Shown here piece after piece: positions 1 to 8,400 of a stretch of 37,002 bases of DNA. The notes below the pieces were generated by a model, which was given only the letters and a program-made list of their open reading frames with translations, made no database searches and was not told the DNA's origin. A program made the position numbers and the translations under genes. Numbering within the stretch: the stretch's first letter is position 1; each line of letters opens with the position of its first letter. Origin of the DNA: Bradyrhizobium sp. S69 (GTDB lineage Bacteria > Pseudomonadota > Alphaproteobacteria > Rhizobiales > Xanthobacteraceae); NCBI RefSeq assembly GCF_009766005.1, contig NZ_LMUK01000011.1, positions 1 through 37,002 on the forward strand, read 5' to 3'.

Positions 1-517
1 CTTCAACCCGCCGCCACTCCGCTTGGCGGCCTAACCCCGGCAGAGGCTCCACTTATCGACGCGGAGATTTTGTTCAGATAAACGAGACCAGCTCAGTGAT
101 TGTCGCCGAGCAGCTCGCGCTCGTCTGGCTCTTCCATTCCGCCGTCCGCCCTCCGGCGTGGTTAGCCGGGAAACCGGCTTGGCGCCGGTCTGCTAACCCT
201 GCTAGGTGTTTAAATCCGGGGACGCTATATTGTGCATCATAACGAACACGGGCCGCGACGCGCCGAATTGCGCGGCTCCCAATTAGGCCAAAAAGGCCGT
301 GGCCATCGATAAAATCTTTCCGTCGATGGGATTGGCATGCTGGGATCTCTTGTTCACCGTAGGTTGTGGTGGTAGGAAGCGAACATGAACATCATCTAGC
401 TTGGATTCACGCCGTCGATGTTGGATCATCCCTTGCGGGCATGGTAGGGAGATAATCCCCAACCATGTTGCGTTCATGAATGAACCCTACCTCGATGGCA
501 GATGCAGCAGCCTTGAC
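1..517. other. Left intergenic region
   Basis: I see no convincing complete gene here. Positions 160-198 can fold: GCCGG (165-169) and CCGGC (174-178) pair around a GAAA loop, and GGTTAGC (159-165) is complementary to GCTAACC (192-198). A 19-base sequence at 363-381 recurs on the other strand at 8711-8729. The first 81 bases are open in frame 1 and end in TAA, so they may be the tail of a gene that starts outside the window. Confidence 0.5.
363..381 (+). repeat. 19-bp dispersed repeat, copy 1
   Basis: The sequence gttgtggtggtaggaagcg is identical to the reverse complement of 8711-8729. Looser similarity continues on both sides: TTGTTC just upstream and an ATGAA just downstream in both copies. 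Each copy places a purine-rich TAGGAAG a few bases before an ATG whose reading frame closes almost at once. It reads like a duplicated gene-start or upstream region whose gene has been lost, but a regulatory site is also possible. Confidence 0.5.
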
Positions 518-661
518 ATGAAAGATTCGCAATCACAGAAGCCCAAACGGTCGACACCGATGTGGTTGGTCTTTTCAATTTTCGGCACTACGTTCCTGCT
601 GGTCTTGGCCTCTCTGTCCCGTGGGGCTTACGTTCTAGCAGTCCAAGCCAGGATGCCATGA
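518..661 (+). CDS. Small single-pass membrane protein
   Basis: A 47-residue protein with a charged N-terminus (MKDSQSQKPKRS), then one hydrophobic segment at about residues 15-30 (MWLVFSIFGTTFLLVLA) and a short tail. I do not recognise a family. The main support is position: its TGA (659-661) overlaps the ATG (658-660) of the large membrane protein downstream in the ATGA arrangement typical of coupled genes. No strong ribosome binding site precedes the ATG at 518, and an in-frame ATG at 476 would add 14 residues. It may be a small partner of the downstream membrane protein. Without homologue data it could also be a chance open frame. Confidence 0.45.
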   Translation: MKDSQSQKPKRSTPMWLVFSIFGTTFLLVLASLSRGAYVLAVQARMP

Positions 662-2397
662 AAATCGTCGATATCCTGATTGTCACCGGTCAGGCTTGCT
701 TGATCATTCCCTTCGTGTGGTTGTTCGGCGCCGTTCCGTTAACGGCACTGGCGCGCCCGAAACCGCCGTTCGTCCTATCGATTCTCTCGGGCTTCGCAGG
801 CATCTCCGCGCTTACTTGGTTGAGCCTTCGCGTGAACATCGAGTTCACTATCCTGCTCTATCTCTATGAAGCCGCCGTTGCAGCGTTGCTCGCATATCTT
901 CTGCTTCGGCAGCGGCACCGGATCGCTGAATTCGTCGGCGGGATCGACAAATTCCCGATCGCGTGCTGCTTCATAGCTTACATCGTCGGGCTCTCATGTG
1001 TACACATTTTGCCGACGCTGCCAACTGACTTCCGATTCACGTCCATCGGGAACAATGACACCTTCATATATATGAAGGCCGCCGATTTCCTGCTGAACGG
1101 ACATGGCGCCGGCAATATCTCGGGTATCGATCTCAGAACACTCATCCTTGAGGACGTGACCGGAGCCATCGGATTTGTGGCCTTCGTCGCGCATATTCTT
1201 CAACTGAATACGGTTGACGCGGTTTACCCGTCTCTCATTTCTGTGTCGGCAGCGACCGCTACATGCGCAGCCTGCTTTTCTCACCGATGGCTCAAACTGT
1301 CGTGGCCGATCGCATTCTTCGTTGGCGGCATCGTCATCTTCTCGCTTTTCGCGATCTATCATCTGTATTGCTGTTTCCTGTCGCAGACGATCTTCAATCT
1401 GTTGCTGATAGCCGTTATCCTGGATGCGGCCGGTCGCGCGGAGTTCAACGATCTCGACAAGCGCATCGTCGCGGGCATTTCGGTGCTGTTTGCCTTCGAC
1501 GTACTCCTCATTTATCCGGCATTCTGGTTCCCGGCCATCGCTACCTATGCAGCGTTCCTGGCGATGCTGGCTGTAACCAGGGGTGACACGCCGTACAAAA
1601 CGATCTCCAACCTTGCCTTTGCCATCGCCGCTACTTCCGGTGCCCTGCTGTTGGTCTGGCTCACCTTCCGCAAGCGGGTCGATGTCGTTTTCCGGCTGAT
1701 GACTACGGCGAACTTAGATGCCGCCGGTTGGCATCTGGGCATCATGGACCCGGCTGGTTTCATAGGACTACCGATCCGCTGGGTCGAAACAGCGACGTTG
1801 AATGACGCGGGAATCGCGATCGTATCAATCTTGATCCTCGGGGCCTTCCTGATCGCGGCCGCAGGCTTCAAGGAACGACGCCTCGATCCAGCTATGGCCC
1901 CTCTGGTTGTATTCCTAGGCTCGCTACTGCTTTATGTCGCGATCTGGCTGCATGACGGCGCTGTGTACCGTCAGTGGAAATTCGCGGCCTCCTACCCGTC
2001 CCTGTTTGGATTCACATTGATCGGCAGCGCGTTGTTTGTGTTCAACGGCATGTTAGAGCGATCAGGCCGAATCTGGCTCAGCACTCTGGCATCGACCCAG
2101 CTTCTCGTTGCGTCCATCGCAAGCATTTCCGGCGGCGTGCTGCTTGCTAAGGCGCGAAATGTTCATTTTCCCGAGAAGCAGTTTCGTAGTCTCGCATCAT
2201 TCGACACCCGCTCAGAAATCAACGACGTTGTGATTGACCTACCATCTTTTCAAGAACGGATGCTGGCAATTGTATTTGTAAGACAAAAAACACTGCGCTT
2301 CCCTGAACCGACCTATTTCGGGGCAGGTGATAAATCGCTGTTGGCGACCGATCTTCCTAAAGCCAGCAGTATCACCCAGGTCAAACACGCCAACTAG
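658..2397 (+). CDS. Large polytopic membrane protein, possible GT-C-like glycosyltransferase
   Basis: A 579-residue protein made almost entirely of hydrophobic segments, roughly twelve or more by eye. The first long loop (around residues 120-150) carries GNNDTFIYMKAADFLL, with an acidic residue in the place where GT-C enzymes keep catalytic acids. Near residue 440 is DGAVYRQWKFAASYPSLFGF. The same pattern, an acidic pair then a Y-x-x-x-K-x-A stretch before a membrane segment, occurs in the broken membrane protein at 24576-26700, so I regard them as relatives. The start at 658 is chosen for the ATGA overlap with the preceding small ORF and for AGGA just upstream. An in-frame ATG at 562 would add an unlikely hydrophilic leader. 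A role in lipid-linked glycan transfer is inferred from topology and context only. Confidence 0.65.
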   Translation: MKIVDILIVTGQACLIIPFVWLFGAVPLTALARPKPPFVLSILSGFAGISALTWLSLRVNIEFTILLYLYEAAVAALLAYLLLRQRHRIAEFVGGIDKFPIACCFIAYIVGLSCVHILPTLPTDFRFTSIGNNDTFIYMKAADFLLNGHGAGNISGIDLRTLILEDVTGAIGFVAFVAHILQLNTVDAVYPSLISVSAATATCAACFSHRWLKLSWPIAFFVGGIVIFSLFAIYHLYCCFLSQTIFNLLLIAVILDAAGRAEFNDLDKRIVAGISVLFAFDVLLIYPAFWFPAIATYAAFLAMLAVTRGDTPYKTISNLAFAIAATSGALLLVWLTFRKRVDVVFRLMTTANLDAAGWHLGIMDPAGFIGLPIRWVETATLNDAGIAIVSILILGAFLIAAAGFKERRLDPAMAPLVVFLGSLLLYVAIWLHDGAVYRQWKFAASYPSLFGFTLIGSALFVFNGMLERSGRIWLSTLASTQLLVASIASISGGVLLAKARNVHFPEKQFRSLASFDTRSEINDVVIDLPSFQERMLAIVFVRQKTLRFPEPTYFGAGDKSLLATDLPKASSITQVKHAN

Positions 2398-2455
2398 GTG
2401 TTTGGTCATGGAGAATCGTGGCGCTATCCTGACACGTGAAGTCGGAGTAAGCGAT

Positions 2456-2830
2456 ATGACAGACATTCTTCACGGCAGGGCCCGCATAACGCCTTCGAGC
2501 AGAGCACCAAGCGTCGAAAGAGACGACCGGTAGCGCGTTGTCCGCCGTTACTGCCTGAGCCGAACGACCGCTGCCAAGTGGAAGGCCCGGACGACGACAG
2601 CCGATGCCCCCATGGGGCCTCGTGATTCCAAGAGCACGATGCTCACGCCGGTCGAGGAAGGCGTGATCGTCGGATTTCGCTAGCGAACATGGCTGCCGCT
2701 CGACAATTTTCTTGGCTGCCTGAGGGACACCATTCCAAAGCTCACGCGCTCCAGTCTCCACCTATGCCTTGAACGGCACGGCATGTCCCGCCTTGCCAGA
2801 GAGCGAGGAAAACGCTTCCAAACGAGGCCG
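2456..2830 (+). pseudogene. IS481-family transposase remnant (N-terminal part)
   Basis: The start reads MTDILHGRARITPSSRA and then hits a TAG at 2531-2533. In another frame it continues RYCLSRTTAAKWKARTTTAD, then APMGPRDSKSTMLTPVEEG. After a second TAG it runs RTWLPLDNFLGCLRDTIPKL and LTRSSLHLCLERHGMSRL. This is the helix-turn-helix N-terminus characteristic of IS481-type transposases (DAPMGP, LLPLDD.LGCLRD, TRSSLHRCLQRHG). The DDE catalytic core is missing. At least one frameshift and two stops make it a dead relic. It lies directly before the tRNA-Pro fragment. Confidence 0.8.
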
Positions 2831-2930
2831 GATCGCCTTCGGGAGCCCGGTCGGATCGGGCAACTCCTTCGATCAGGATACCCGAAACGACGCAATAATT
2901 ATGCTACGAACTTACGGGACGGAACACTAG

Positions 2931-2963
2931 GTGTCGGAGGTTCAAATCCTTTCGCTCCGACCA
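2931..2963 (+). tRNA. 3' end fragment of tRNA-Pro (candidate attachment site)
   Basis: The sequence GTGTCGGAGGTTCAAATCC followed by TTTCGCTCCGACCA has a T-arm (GGAGG-TTCAAAT-CCTTT), a seven-base acceptor 3' strand (CGCTCCG), discriminator A and an encoded CCA. A tRNA pairing with CGCTCCG would begin CGGAGCG, that is with the C1-G72 pair typical of bacterial tRNA-Pro. No anticodon arm or acceptor 5' strand lies upstream, so this is only the 3' third. Short tRNA 3' copies of this kind are what tyrosine integrases leave at one end of an integrated island. Confidence 0.7.
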
Positions 2964-3078
2964 CATCAAGCCTCTAGCTAAATCACGCGAAGCTTCTACT
3001 CCATGGCTATGCAGGTGCCTCGGTGATAATCACAATCAGCGTGGGGAACTCGTATCAGGGTAGGGTATTTTGATACTT

Positions 3079-3209
3079 GCGCTTAGGCAGCGACGGCGGC
3101 CTTGGACTGTTGGCTCGCCTACCAATTCCAGGGAAGACGATCAGAGACTTTGTTGGCAGGGTGATCAGGAAGGCGGGCGAGCCAAGCCAAAGGACCGACA
3201 TCGTCCATC
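3079..3209 (-). mobile_element. IS66 end fragment (3' tip of tnpC plus terminus)
   Basis: This stretch aligns with 32205-32351, the tnpC-side end of the complete IS66 in this window. It shares GCGCTTAGGCAGCGA, CGGCGGCCTTGGACTGTTGG, CCAATTCCAGGGAAG and AGGGTGATC, with scattered substitutions and one 11-base gap. Similarity begins abruptly at GCGCTTAGG in both copies, marking the element terminus, and fades near 3209. The fragment has the same orientation as the complete element, so the two form direct repeats around the polysaccharide locus. Confidence 0.85.
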
Positions 3210-3236
3210 TCACGCCTTAGTCGAGAAACAGGAATT

Positions 3237-4145
3237 TCAAACCAGCCGTTTTCCACGTCGAACACCTTCGAGCTTCGGGTTTACCCAGCCTTGGACGCCA
3301 TCGACCTGGATTTGCGGCTGGCCGTCAACAAGCCCAAAAATGCAGGGACGGTCCATCTCGATAGTCCATCCGCTTTCCAGCAAGAATCTCATAAGATCTC
3401 CTTCAATGATGCGCGAATGGGTGCCGACCAGCATACGTCGCACGTGGCGATCGATGTCGATGAAATTCGCTTTCACGAAATCCGTCTCGCCACCTTGAAT
3501 GTCGACGTGCAATAGGTCGATAGGCTTGCCGCCGGAAAGGTCAGCCAGCGGGAAAGCGTCCAGCACCTGGTAGCTACCGTTGCGGAGGGCCTCACTGATC
3601 TGAGTTGCGGTAGCATCAAATACAGGCGTCGAGCCCCAGACCGCACCAGAATTAGCAACCACGGGAAACAGCGCTTTCGATCGCCGCGGCGCAGCAACGC
3701 CATGGACGATACGAAATTCGTCACGCAAAAAACCGTTGGCGACAAGGCTTTCCAACGCGAAGCCAACGTGTTCTTCGTCACCCTCAATGCCGATCAGATC
3801 AACGGCAAGCCCGCGGCGACGGGCGGCGGCACCGGTATTATTGAGCCAACAACCCCAGCCGCAGCCGAGCTCGACCGCACGGAAGGTTTTTTCCGCCATG
3901 TCGACGGAGCGCAGCGCAAACGCCCACTCAGCGATGTCCGCATGCCAGTTGGCTGGAATCGGAATCGGCTCAACCTCACCTCCTTTACCATCGAGAATGC
4001 CAGGAAAATACCGTATCGCAATCTTGACTCCAAGAAAATTTGTGAGGAAGGCTGCATCTGATTTTAGGTCAGCACGGGCGTGACGCTGAATCGTGTCGAT
4101 GGCATCGAAGGAAGCGTTGAAGTGGTAGAAAGGGCTGTCCGGCAT
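3237..4145 (-). CDS. FkbM-like SAM-dependent methyltransferase
   Basis: About 302 residues. A SAM-binding motif I (AVELGCGWGCWLNNTG) is followed by an acidic strand end (IGIEGDEEHV) and by HVDIQGGETDFV, which corresponds to the (I/V)DVEGxE signature of FkbM-type O-methyltransferases. The C-terminal part (LVGTHSRIIEGDL) also fits that group. The probable role is O-methylation of a sugar in the surface glycan, acting in the cytoplasm. It follows the double glycosyltransferase by about 25 bases on the same strand and is probably co-transcribed. Starts at 4157 (GTG), 4154 (ATG) and 4145 (ATG) are possible. GAAGG at about 4159-4163 is too close to 4154 and better spaced for 4145. The stop lies only 28 bases from the IS66 fragment, so the extreme C-terminus may have been altered. 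Confidence 0.75.
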   Translation of the reverse strand: MPDSPFYHFNASFDAIDTIQRHARADLKSDAAFLTNFLGVKIAIRYFPGILDGKGGEVEPIPIPANWHADIAEWAFALRSVDMAEKTFRAVELGCGWGCWLNNTGAAARRRGLAVDLIGIEGDEEHVGFALESLVANGFLRDEFRIVHGVAAPRRSKALFPVVANSGAVWGSTPVFDATATQISEALRNGSYQVLDAFPLADLSGGKPIDLLHVDIQGGETDFVKANFIDIDRHVRRMLVGTHSRIIEGDLMRFLLESGWTIEMDRPCIFGLVDGQPQIQVDGVQGWVNPKLEGVRRGKRLV

Positions 4146-4170
4146 AGAGATCATCACCTTCGTCTAGTCA

Positions 4171-7044
4171 CTAGAGGGCAACGCGCAACGCCCCGCCGAA
4201 CCAAATAGCGTCCTGCACGAGCTCGATATCGGCAAAGGCTGCACCCTGCGCTCTCCAGTCTGCCGACACAGTGACGGCCATGTAGTTGGTCTCGCCGGGA
4301 ATGAGCACGAAGGGGATGCGGGTGCGCTGGTTGTCCAACCCGATATCTTTACCCGCACTATCGAGCAGATGGAAACCGAGCGCAACCCCAAGGCTATCGT
4401 CGACCGGGCCGTGGCTCGACCAAACCGCTTCCGAAAGATTGGTGACACCGACGATAATCCTGAGGTTTGCGCCTTCGTCAGCGAGGTGGGGTCCCTCAAC
4501 GAGCGTTAGCCGGTGGGCGCGATCAGCCTCACTTAACGGAACGGCCATGCGCGTCTGCCCTAACTCGGACAGCGGCGTGAATGGGCTTTTGACCTGCGGC
4601 TCGTAGGTCCGATACCAGTTCTGGCCAATCACGACATTTTCGAGTTGGGCGGCACTTTCGCCCCAATTCGGCCAGGTAGGGTGTGCTGCAACGGTTGGCG
4701 ACCTAGGGTGCGCCTTCAGGAAATCCTTTACTGCCTTGGCAAGTGCGGTACAGTCACCGACCTGAAAGAAATGGGCCTCCGCCGCACCGGTGCCGACCTC
4801 CCGAAAGACCGGAATGTCGCTTGCCAGGACTGGTTTACCGAAATGGCCCGCTTCGACGATCGGTAATCCGAAACCCTCGGCGAACGAAGCGGCTATCAGA
4901 GCATTACAACTGGCATACAGTCTGCTGAGTTCGGCGTCGTCCATCGACTCATGCCAGACGAGTCGCTTTCCAAGCTCCGCGTGATGCTTGATGCGCTCAA
5001 TCAGATGGTCGATGCCCCAGCCAGTCTTGCCAACAATAGTGAGGGCGGCATCCACACCTTCTGCCCAGAGCTTTTCGAAGGCATCCAACGCGATTCGATA
5101 GCCCTTGCGCGGTTCCAAGGTGCCGACCATTAGGAAATGCGGGCGGTGCGGTGATGAATCGTGTTCTGCCGGTAAAGCCTCTATTGTACCTAAAAAATCT
5201 GCCCCAAGCTGCCAATAGCCGATCTTGAGGCGTCGGGGAAACTCGATCGCCTCAAGCAGCGCGAGCAATTCATCGGCCACTGCGCGCGAGATACAGACGA
5301 AGCCAGTGGACCAGACGAGCGCCGCCTTAAACCATTCACTAAAGACCAAAGGTACGGCCGGGTTGCACATGGCCTGCATTCGCAGCGGCACGAAATCGTA
5401 GAGGCAGAAAATCACTTCCCCTCCCCTTAGACGGCACGCGCGCCAATCCTTCCGATATAACGCATGAAACTCCCATGAGCTATCCAGCATAAGCAATGTA
5501 TCACCCAAAACAGTCAAAGGTCTCTGCTGTTCCTTCTGCGGTCTGTCGAGTTTGCGTCCGTCAACCTCAAACCAGCCCAAGCTGTCGTCACAGACAATGA
5601 ACATCCGCTCGGCTGTTGTGCCGAGCGGGCGGTCAGCCAAAGCAGCGCAAATTTTTCTTACGACGCGCTGGATTCCGGTTTTGTGGTCAATACGCACTGT
5701 GGAAGTAGCGTCAATTAGCAAACGTGGCGGTGACGAGATCGGCTCAGATATTGCAAGACTCCGAACGGCGAGCTCACGGTCAATCAGGCTGCCATTCAGT
5801 ATTTTCGCAATCCGTTTTCGCGAGCTGGCAATGCCGATCCGCTCGTTGCCCTTCGCCAAAAATGCCAGCCGTTCGACGGCAGCGGCGGCGCTGCGCTTCC
5901 ATGTGAATTGAGCAGCGTGTTTTTGTAGCCCCTTTAATAAAGCGTCGGTACGACCTGTGTCGCGCAGCAATCGAACGACAAGGTCCGCTATTTCTTGCGG
6001 CTTGGCCGGATCGAAAAGCAATTCTTCGGTGCCGACGACCTCAGGCAAAGCACCCGCACGAGCGGCCACCACGAGCGCTCCACAATAGATTGCCTCCAGC
6101 GCGGTCAGACCGAACCCTTCCATGAAAGATGGCTGAACCAACACTCTGGCTTGACTGTAGAGCGAAACCAGCTGCTCATCCGAGACATAGCCCAGACAAA
6201 TAAGGCGCGCGGGATTAAGGCCCAGGTTTTTCCAGGACGCGACAATCTCATTCAGAAGCTCCGCCGGACCGTCTCCCGCGAGTACAAGCTTCAAACCATT
6301 TTCTGGCCATACTTGGTCAATGAGTCTGAACGCTCCGATTATCGCGGTTACATTTTTGCGCCAATCGAGGGCGCCAACGTAAAGAACAAAAGCACCAAGA
6401 TTGACAAGAGCGCCCGAGTCGCATTCCCTGATCCGTATAAAGTCGTGTGAAATGCCGGCGGAAATATTCGTCGCCTTAGCACTAGGATGGAACGACTGGA
6501 GTTCGCTCTTCGAGAATTCCGAAATACAGAGATTGTCGGCGAATCCCGAATAGGCTTTTAGTCGACGATGATAGTAATTGCTTAATCCGCCATGGGTAAG
6601 ATATGTCTCCTTAAAGCGGGCCGGGATGGCGTCATAGAAGATTGAGGCCACGGGAACATTGCAACCACACCCTGGTAGAAGTGGTGCGGCCAAATTTCCC
6701 TCCCCTTCGAATGGGCTTGTAGACAACGCGACATCCGGTGCGAGGCAATTGACATGATGCGCGATCGCCAGCTCGCTCAACCGTCGCTCCAGCGTATAAC
6801 CCTCTGTCGCCTCACCACCCCTCACCGCACCATGCCAGACACGTATATTTGCCGAGTCGATAAAGCTGCTGACGGTCTCGCGAGCTAACAATGCCTCATC
6901 CGGCATTGAAGCGTTGAACGAAACCAATAGCTCAACCTCTGGATGATTTCCTGCAATGGTGCGAACCAACTCTGTTACATAGCGGCCAATGCCGCGGAGA
7001 CGACTAGGCGTCTGCAGACATTGCCCATCGATCCATAGGCGCAT
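4171..7044 (-). CDS. Bifunctional glycosyltransferase: two GT4 domains plus C-terminal beta domain
   Basis: A 957-residue cytoplasmic protein. Domain one (about 1-400) opens with LWIDGQCLQTPSRLRGIGRY, has the nucleotide-binding strand YVGALDWRKNV (222-232) and the GT4 E-x7-E motif E309-GFGLTALE-317. A second GT4 domain (about 440-800) has GIQRVVRK near 457, FLMVGTLEPRKGYR (637-650) and E723-GFGLPIVE-731. Residues 845-957 form a strand-rich domain (TNLSEAVWSS, YMAVTVSADW) resembling the carbohydrate-binding C-terminal domains of O-antigen ABC transporter ATPases. Two GT4 modules in one chain suggest that it adds two different linkages or polymerises a repeat. I chose ATG 7044 because GGGAGG lies eight bases upstream and because family proteins start there. 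A TTG at 7065 overlaps the upstream stop. Confidence 0.85.
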   Translation of the reverse strand: MRLWIDGQCLQTPSRLRGIGRYVTELVRTIAGNHPEVELLVSFNASMPDEALLARETVSSFIDSANIRVWHGAVRGGEATEGYTLERRLSELAIAHHVNCLAPDVALSTSPFEGEGNLAAPLLPGCGCNVPVASIFYDAIPARFKETYLTHGGLSNYYHRRLKAYSGFADNLCISEFSKSELQSFHPSAKATNISAGISHDFIRIRECDSGALVNLGAFVLYVGALDWRKNVTAIIGAFRLIDQVWPENGLKLVLAGDGPAELLNEIVASWKNLGLNPARLICLGYVSDEQLVSLYSQARVLVQPSFMEGFGLTALEAIYCGALVVAARAGALPEVVGTEELLFDPAKPQEIADLVVRLLRDTGRTDALLKGLQKHAAQFTWKRSAAAAVERLAFLAKGNERIGIASSRKRIAKILNGSLIDRELAVRSLAISEPISSPPRLLIDATSTVRIDHKTGIQRVVRKICAALADRPLGTTAERMFIVCDDSLGWFEVDGRKLDRPQKEQQRPLTVLGDTLLMLDSSWEFHALYRKDWRACRLRGGEVIFCLYDFVPLRMQAMCNPAVPLVFSEWFKAALVWSTGFVCISRAVADELLALLEAIEFPRRLKIGYWQLGADFLGTIEALPAEHDSSPHRPHFLMVGTLEPRKGYRIALDAFEKLWAEGVDAALTIVGKTGWGIDHLIERIKHHAELGKRLVWHESMDDAELSRLYASCNALIAASFAEGFGLPIVEAGHFGKPVLASDIPVFREVGTGAAEAHFFQVGDCTALAKAVKDFLKAHPRSPTVAAHPTWPNWGESAAQLENVVIGQNWYRTYEPQVKSPFTPLSELGQTRMAVPLSEADRAHRLTLVEGPHLADEGANLRIIVGVTNLSEAVWSSHGPVDDSLGVALGFHLLDSAGKDIGLDNQRTRIPFVLIPGETNYMAVTVSADWRAQGAAFADIELVQDAIWFGGALRVAL

Positions 7045-7061
7045 GCGCCTTCCCTCCCTCA

Positions 7062-8399
7062 TCAACTATGCGGAAGCCGCAATTGTTTCCGCCATTCGCT
7101 CAATATTTTACGATCTGGTTCAAGGGTCCAACCGGTATCAACGTCGACAATTAATGTCCTCCGCGCTCTTGAGAAGGCCAGAAAGCGTCGCTCGAACGGC
7201 GAAAAAAACCGAAGAATAGATTTCGCAAGCGCCTTAGTACGCGGTCTACAACGCAGCCAAGCGAGCGCATGCTCCAACCCGTACCTCGTTATAGTCCTCG
7301 GCCAAGCCGCCACGGAGCGCACGCTCCGTTTAAAACTTCGCAGAGGCCCCGTGAGTCGCCAAGAGGTCGAACTTTGTATCAACTGCAAATCTCTGCTGAG
7401 CTGCTCGACCAGCATCACTTGTCGCTCCGCCTGTGAGATACGTTCGACTAACGATCCGACCAGCGTCGCTTGTTGCTCTGCCCGTGAGACGCGTTCGATC
7501 AACGATCCGACTAAAGTCGCTTGTTGCTCCGCCTGTGAGACGCGTTCGACTAACGATCCAACCAGCGTCGCTTGTCGCTCAGCTTGTGAGACGCGTTCGA
7601 CTAACACCGATCGTTCTGCAGTATGGGCTTTCTCGGTCTCGACAATGGAATGATTTAACCGGCCGACCTCGTTTTTCAGACCCGCGATTTCTTCCGCGAG
7701 CGTGCGTGTAAACTTGGAACGCCCACTCAAAGTAAAATCGTCAAAAGAGTTTGGACCACTACCGAAGGCTGGCCGCAATTGTTCTCGATCGCGATGAACA
7801 TAGAAACGATTCAGCCCATCAAAATAAACAAATTCATAGCCAAGAGAGAGCAAAGTCGGCTCCCAGCTGGCATAATCGGGCTGCTGGGAGCGCGGAACCG
7901 TGCTTTCGACGACAACGACCCAAGGTCGACTCGTCGAGGGCTGCCAACTCGCAATCACTTCATCTTCCATGCCCTCGACGTCGATCTTTAGCCAGTGGAT
8001 CTCCCTATTTGGATAACGCGCAAACAACTCCGACAGCGACAGCGCCGTTACCTTAATAGATTTCGAGGCGATGCCACTTTTCGCATGCAGTTGCGCAATT
8101 TCGTCTTTGCCGGTGCTTAGGCCAGTCTCAGGTATCTCAAACAGAGCAATGGGGCCCTGCGATTGCGCAATCGCAGCCTCAATGACATCTTCATCCATAC
8201 GCGCATCGCGAAGCTTCGCAGCGTAGGCAGGGACAGGTTCAACATGTACGCCTCGCCAGCCCTTTTCGTAAAATGCTAGGCTTACTGAGTCGATTACTGG
8301 ATCCTGTGCGCCAATGTCGACATAGAACCCCTGCGCGACATGCTTAAGCGCTCGCCACAATATCACGTCCTCAAAGTTCTGGGCATAAGAAACAAGCAT
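7062..8399 (-). CDS. FkbM methyltransferase with repeat-built coiled-coil tail
   Basis: A 445-residue protein. Residues 1-230 are an FkbM methyltransferase: MLVSYAQNFEDVILWRAL start, SAM site FYVDIGAQDPVIDSVS, acidic VHVEPVP and KIDVEGMEDEVI. Residues about 240-340 form a coiled coil containing a 17-residue repeat (LVERVSQAERQATLVGS and variants). Next comes SSTSWRLTGPLRSF, a short motif often seen after coiled coils in glycan enzymes, then a basic tail. The coiled coil may act as a molecular ruler or docking arm, as in chain-terminating methyltransferases of some O-antigens; that is inference. ATG 8399 has GGAG eight bases upstream and matches family N-termini. The stop overlaps the start region of the double glycosyltransferase, which implies one operon. 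Confidence 0.85.
   Translation of the reverse strand: MLVSYAQNFEDVILWRALKHVAQGFYVDIGAQDPVIDSVSLAFYEKGWRGVHVEPVPAYAAKLRDARMDEDVIEAAIAQSQGPIALFEIPETGLSTGKDEIAQLHAKSGIASKSIKVTALSLSELFARYPNREIHWLKIDVEGMEDEVIASWQPSTSRPWVVVVESTVPRSQQPDYASWEPTLLSLGYEFVYFDGLNRFYVHRDREQLRPAFGSGPNSFDDFTLSGRSKFTRTLAEEIAGLKNEVGRLNHSIVETEKAHTAERSVLVERVSQAERQATLVGSLVERVSQAEQQATLVGSLIERVSRAEQQATLVGSLVERISQAERQVMLVEQLSRDLQLIQSSTSWRLTGPLRSFKRSVRSVAAWPRTITRYGLEHALAWLRCRPRTKALAKSILRFFSPFERRFLAFSRARRTLIVDVDTGWTLEPDRKILSEWRKQLRLPHS
7398..7606 (-). repeat. 51-bp in-frame tandem repeat
   Basis: Units begin at 7429, 7480, 7531 and 7582, each opening G-C-C/T-(T/C)-GTGAGA and spaced exactly 51 bases. A partial unit precedes them from 7398 and the last is cut off near 7606. 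Units differ at a few positions each. Each unit encodes 17 residues of the coiled coil, so unit gain or loss would change coil length without shifting the frame. Confidence 0.9.
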
Positions 8400-8400
8400 A

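Noticed and set aside
1..81. Open frame ending ...LGGLTPAEAPLIDAEILFR and TAA, reminiscent of an IS3/IS481 transposase C-terminus (LGGLTPAE).
   Set aside because: Only 26 codons are visible and the match is a few residues, too little to name.
160..228. tRNA-Ser-like sequence: CGGTCTGCTAA resembles an anticodon arm and TTTAAATCC a T-loop.
   Set aside because: The anticodon stem does not pair (CCGGT against CCCTG), no T-stem forms and no acceptor pair is found. The foldable GCCGG-GAAA-CCGGC hairpin explains the structure better.
5995..6450. 151-codon plus-strand frame inside the double glycosyltransferase gene.
   Set aside because: It lies antisense to clearly coding GT4 motifs and has no recognisable domain or ribosome binding site.
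7398..7606. 51-bp repeats considered as a CRISPR array.
   Set aside because: The repeats are contiguous without spacers, in frame, and encode coiled coil in a methyltransferase gene.
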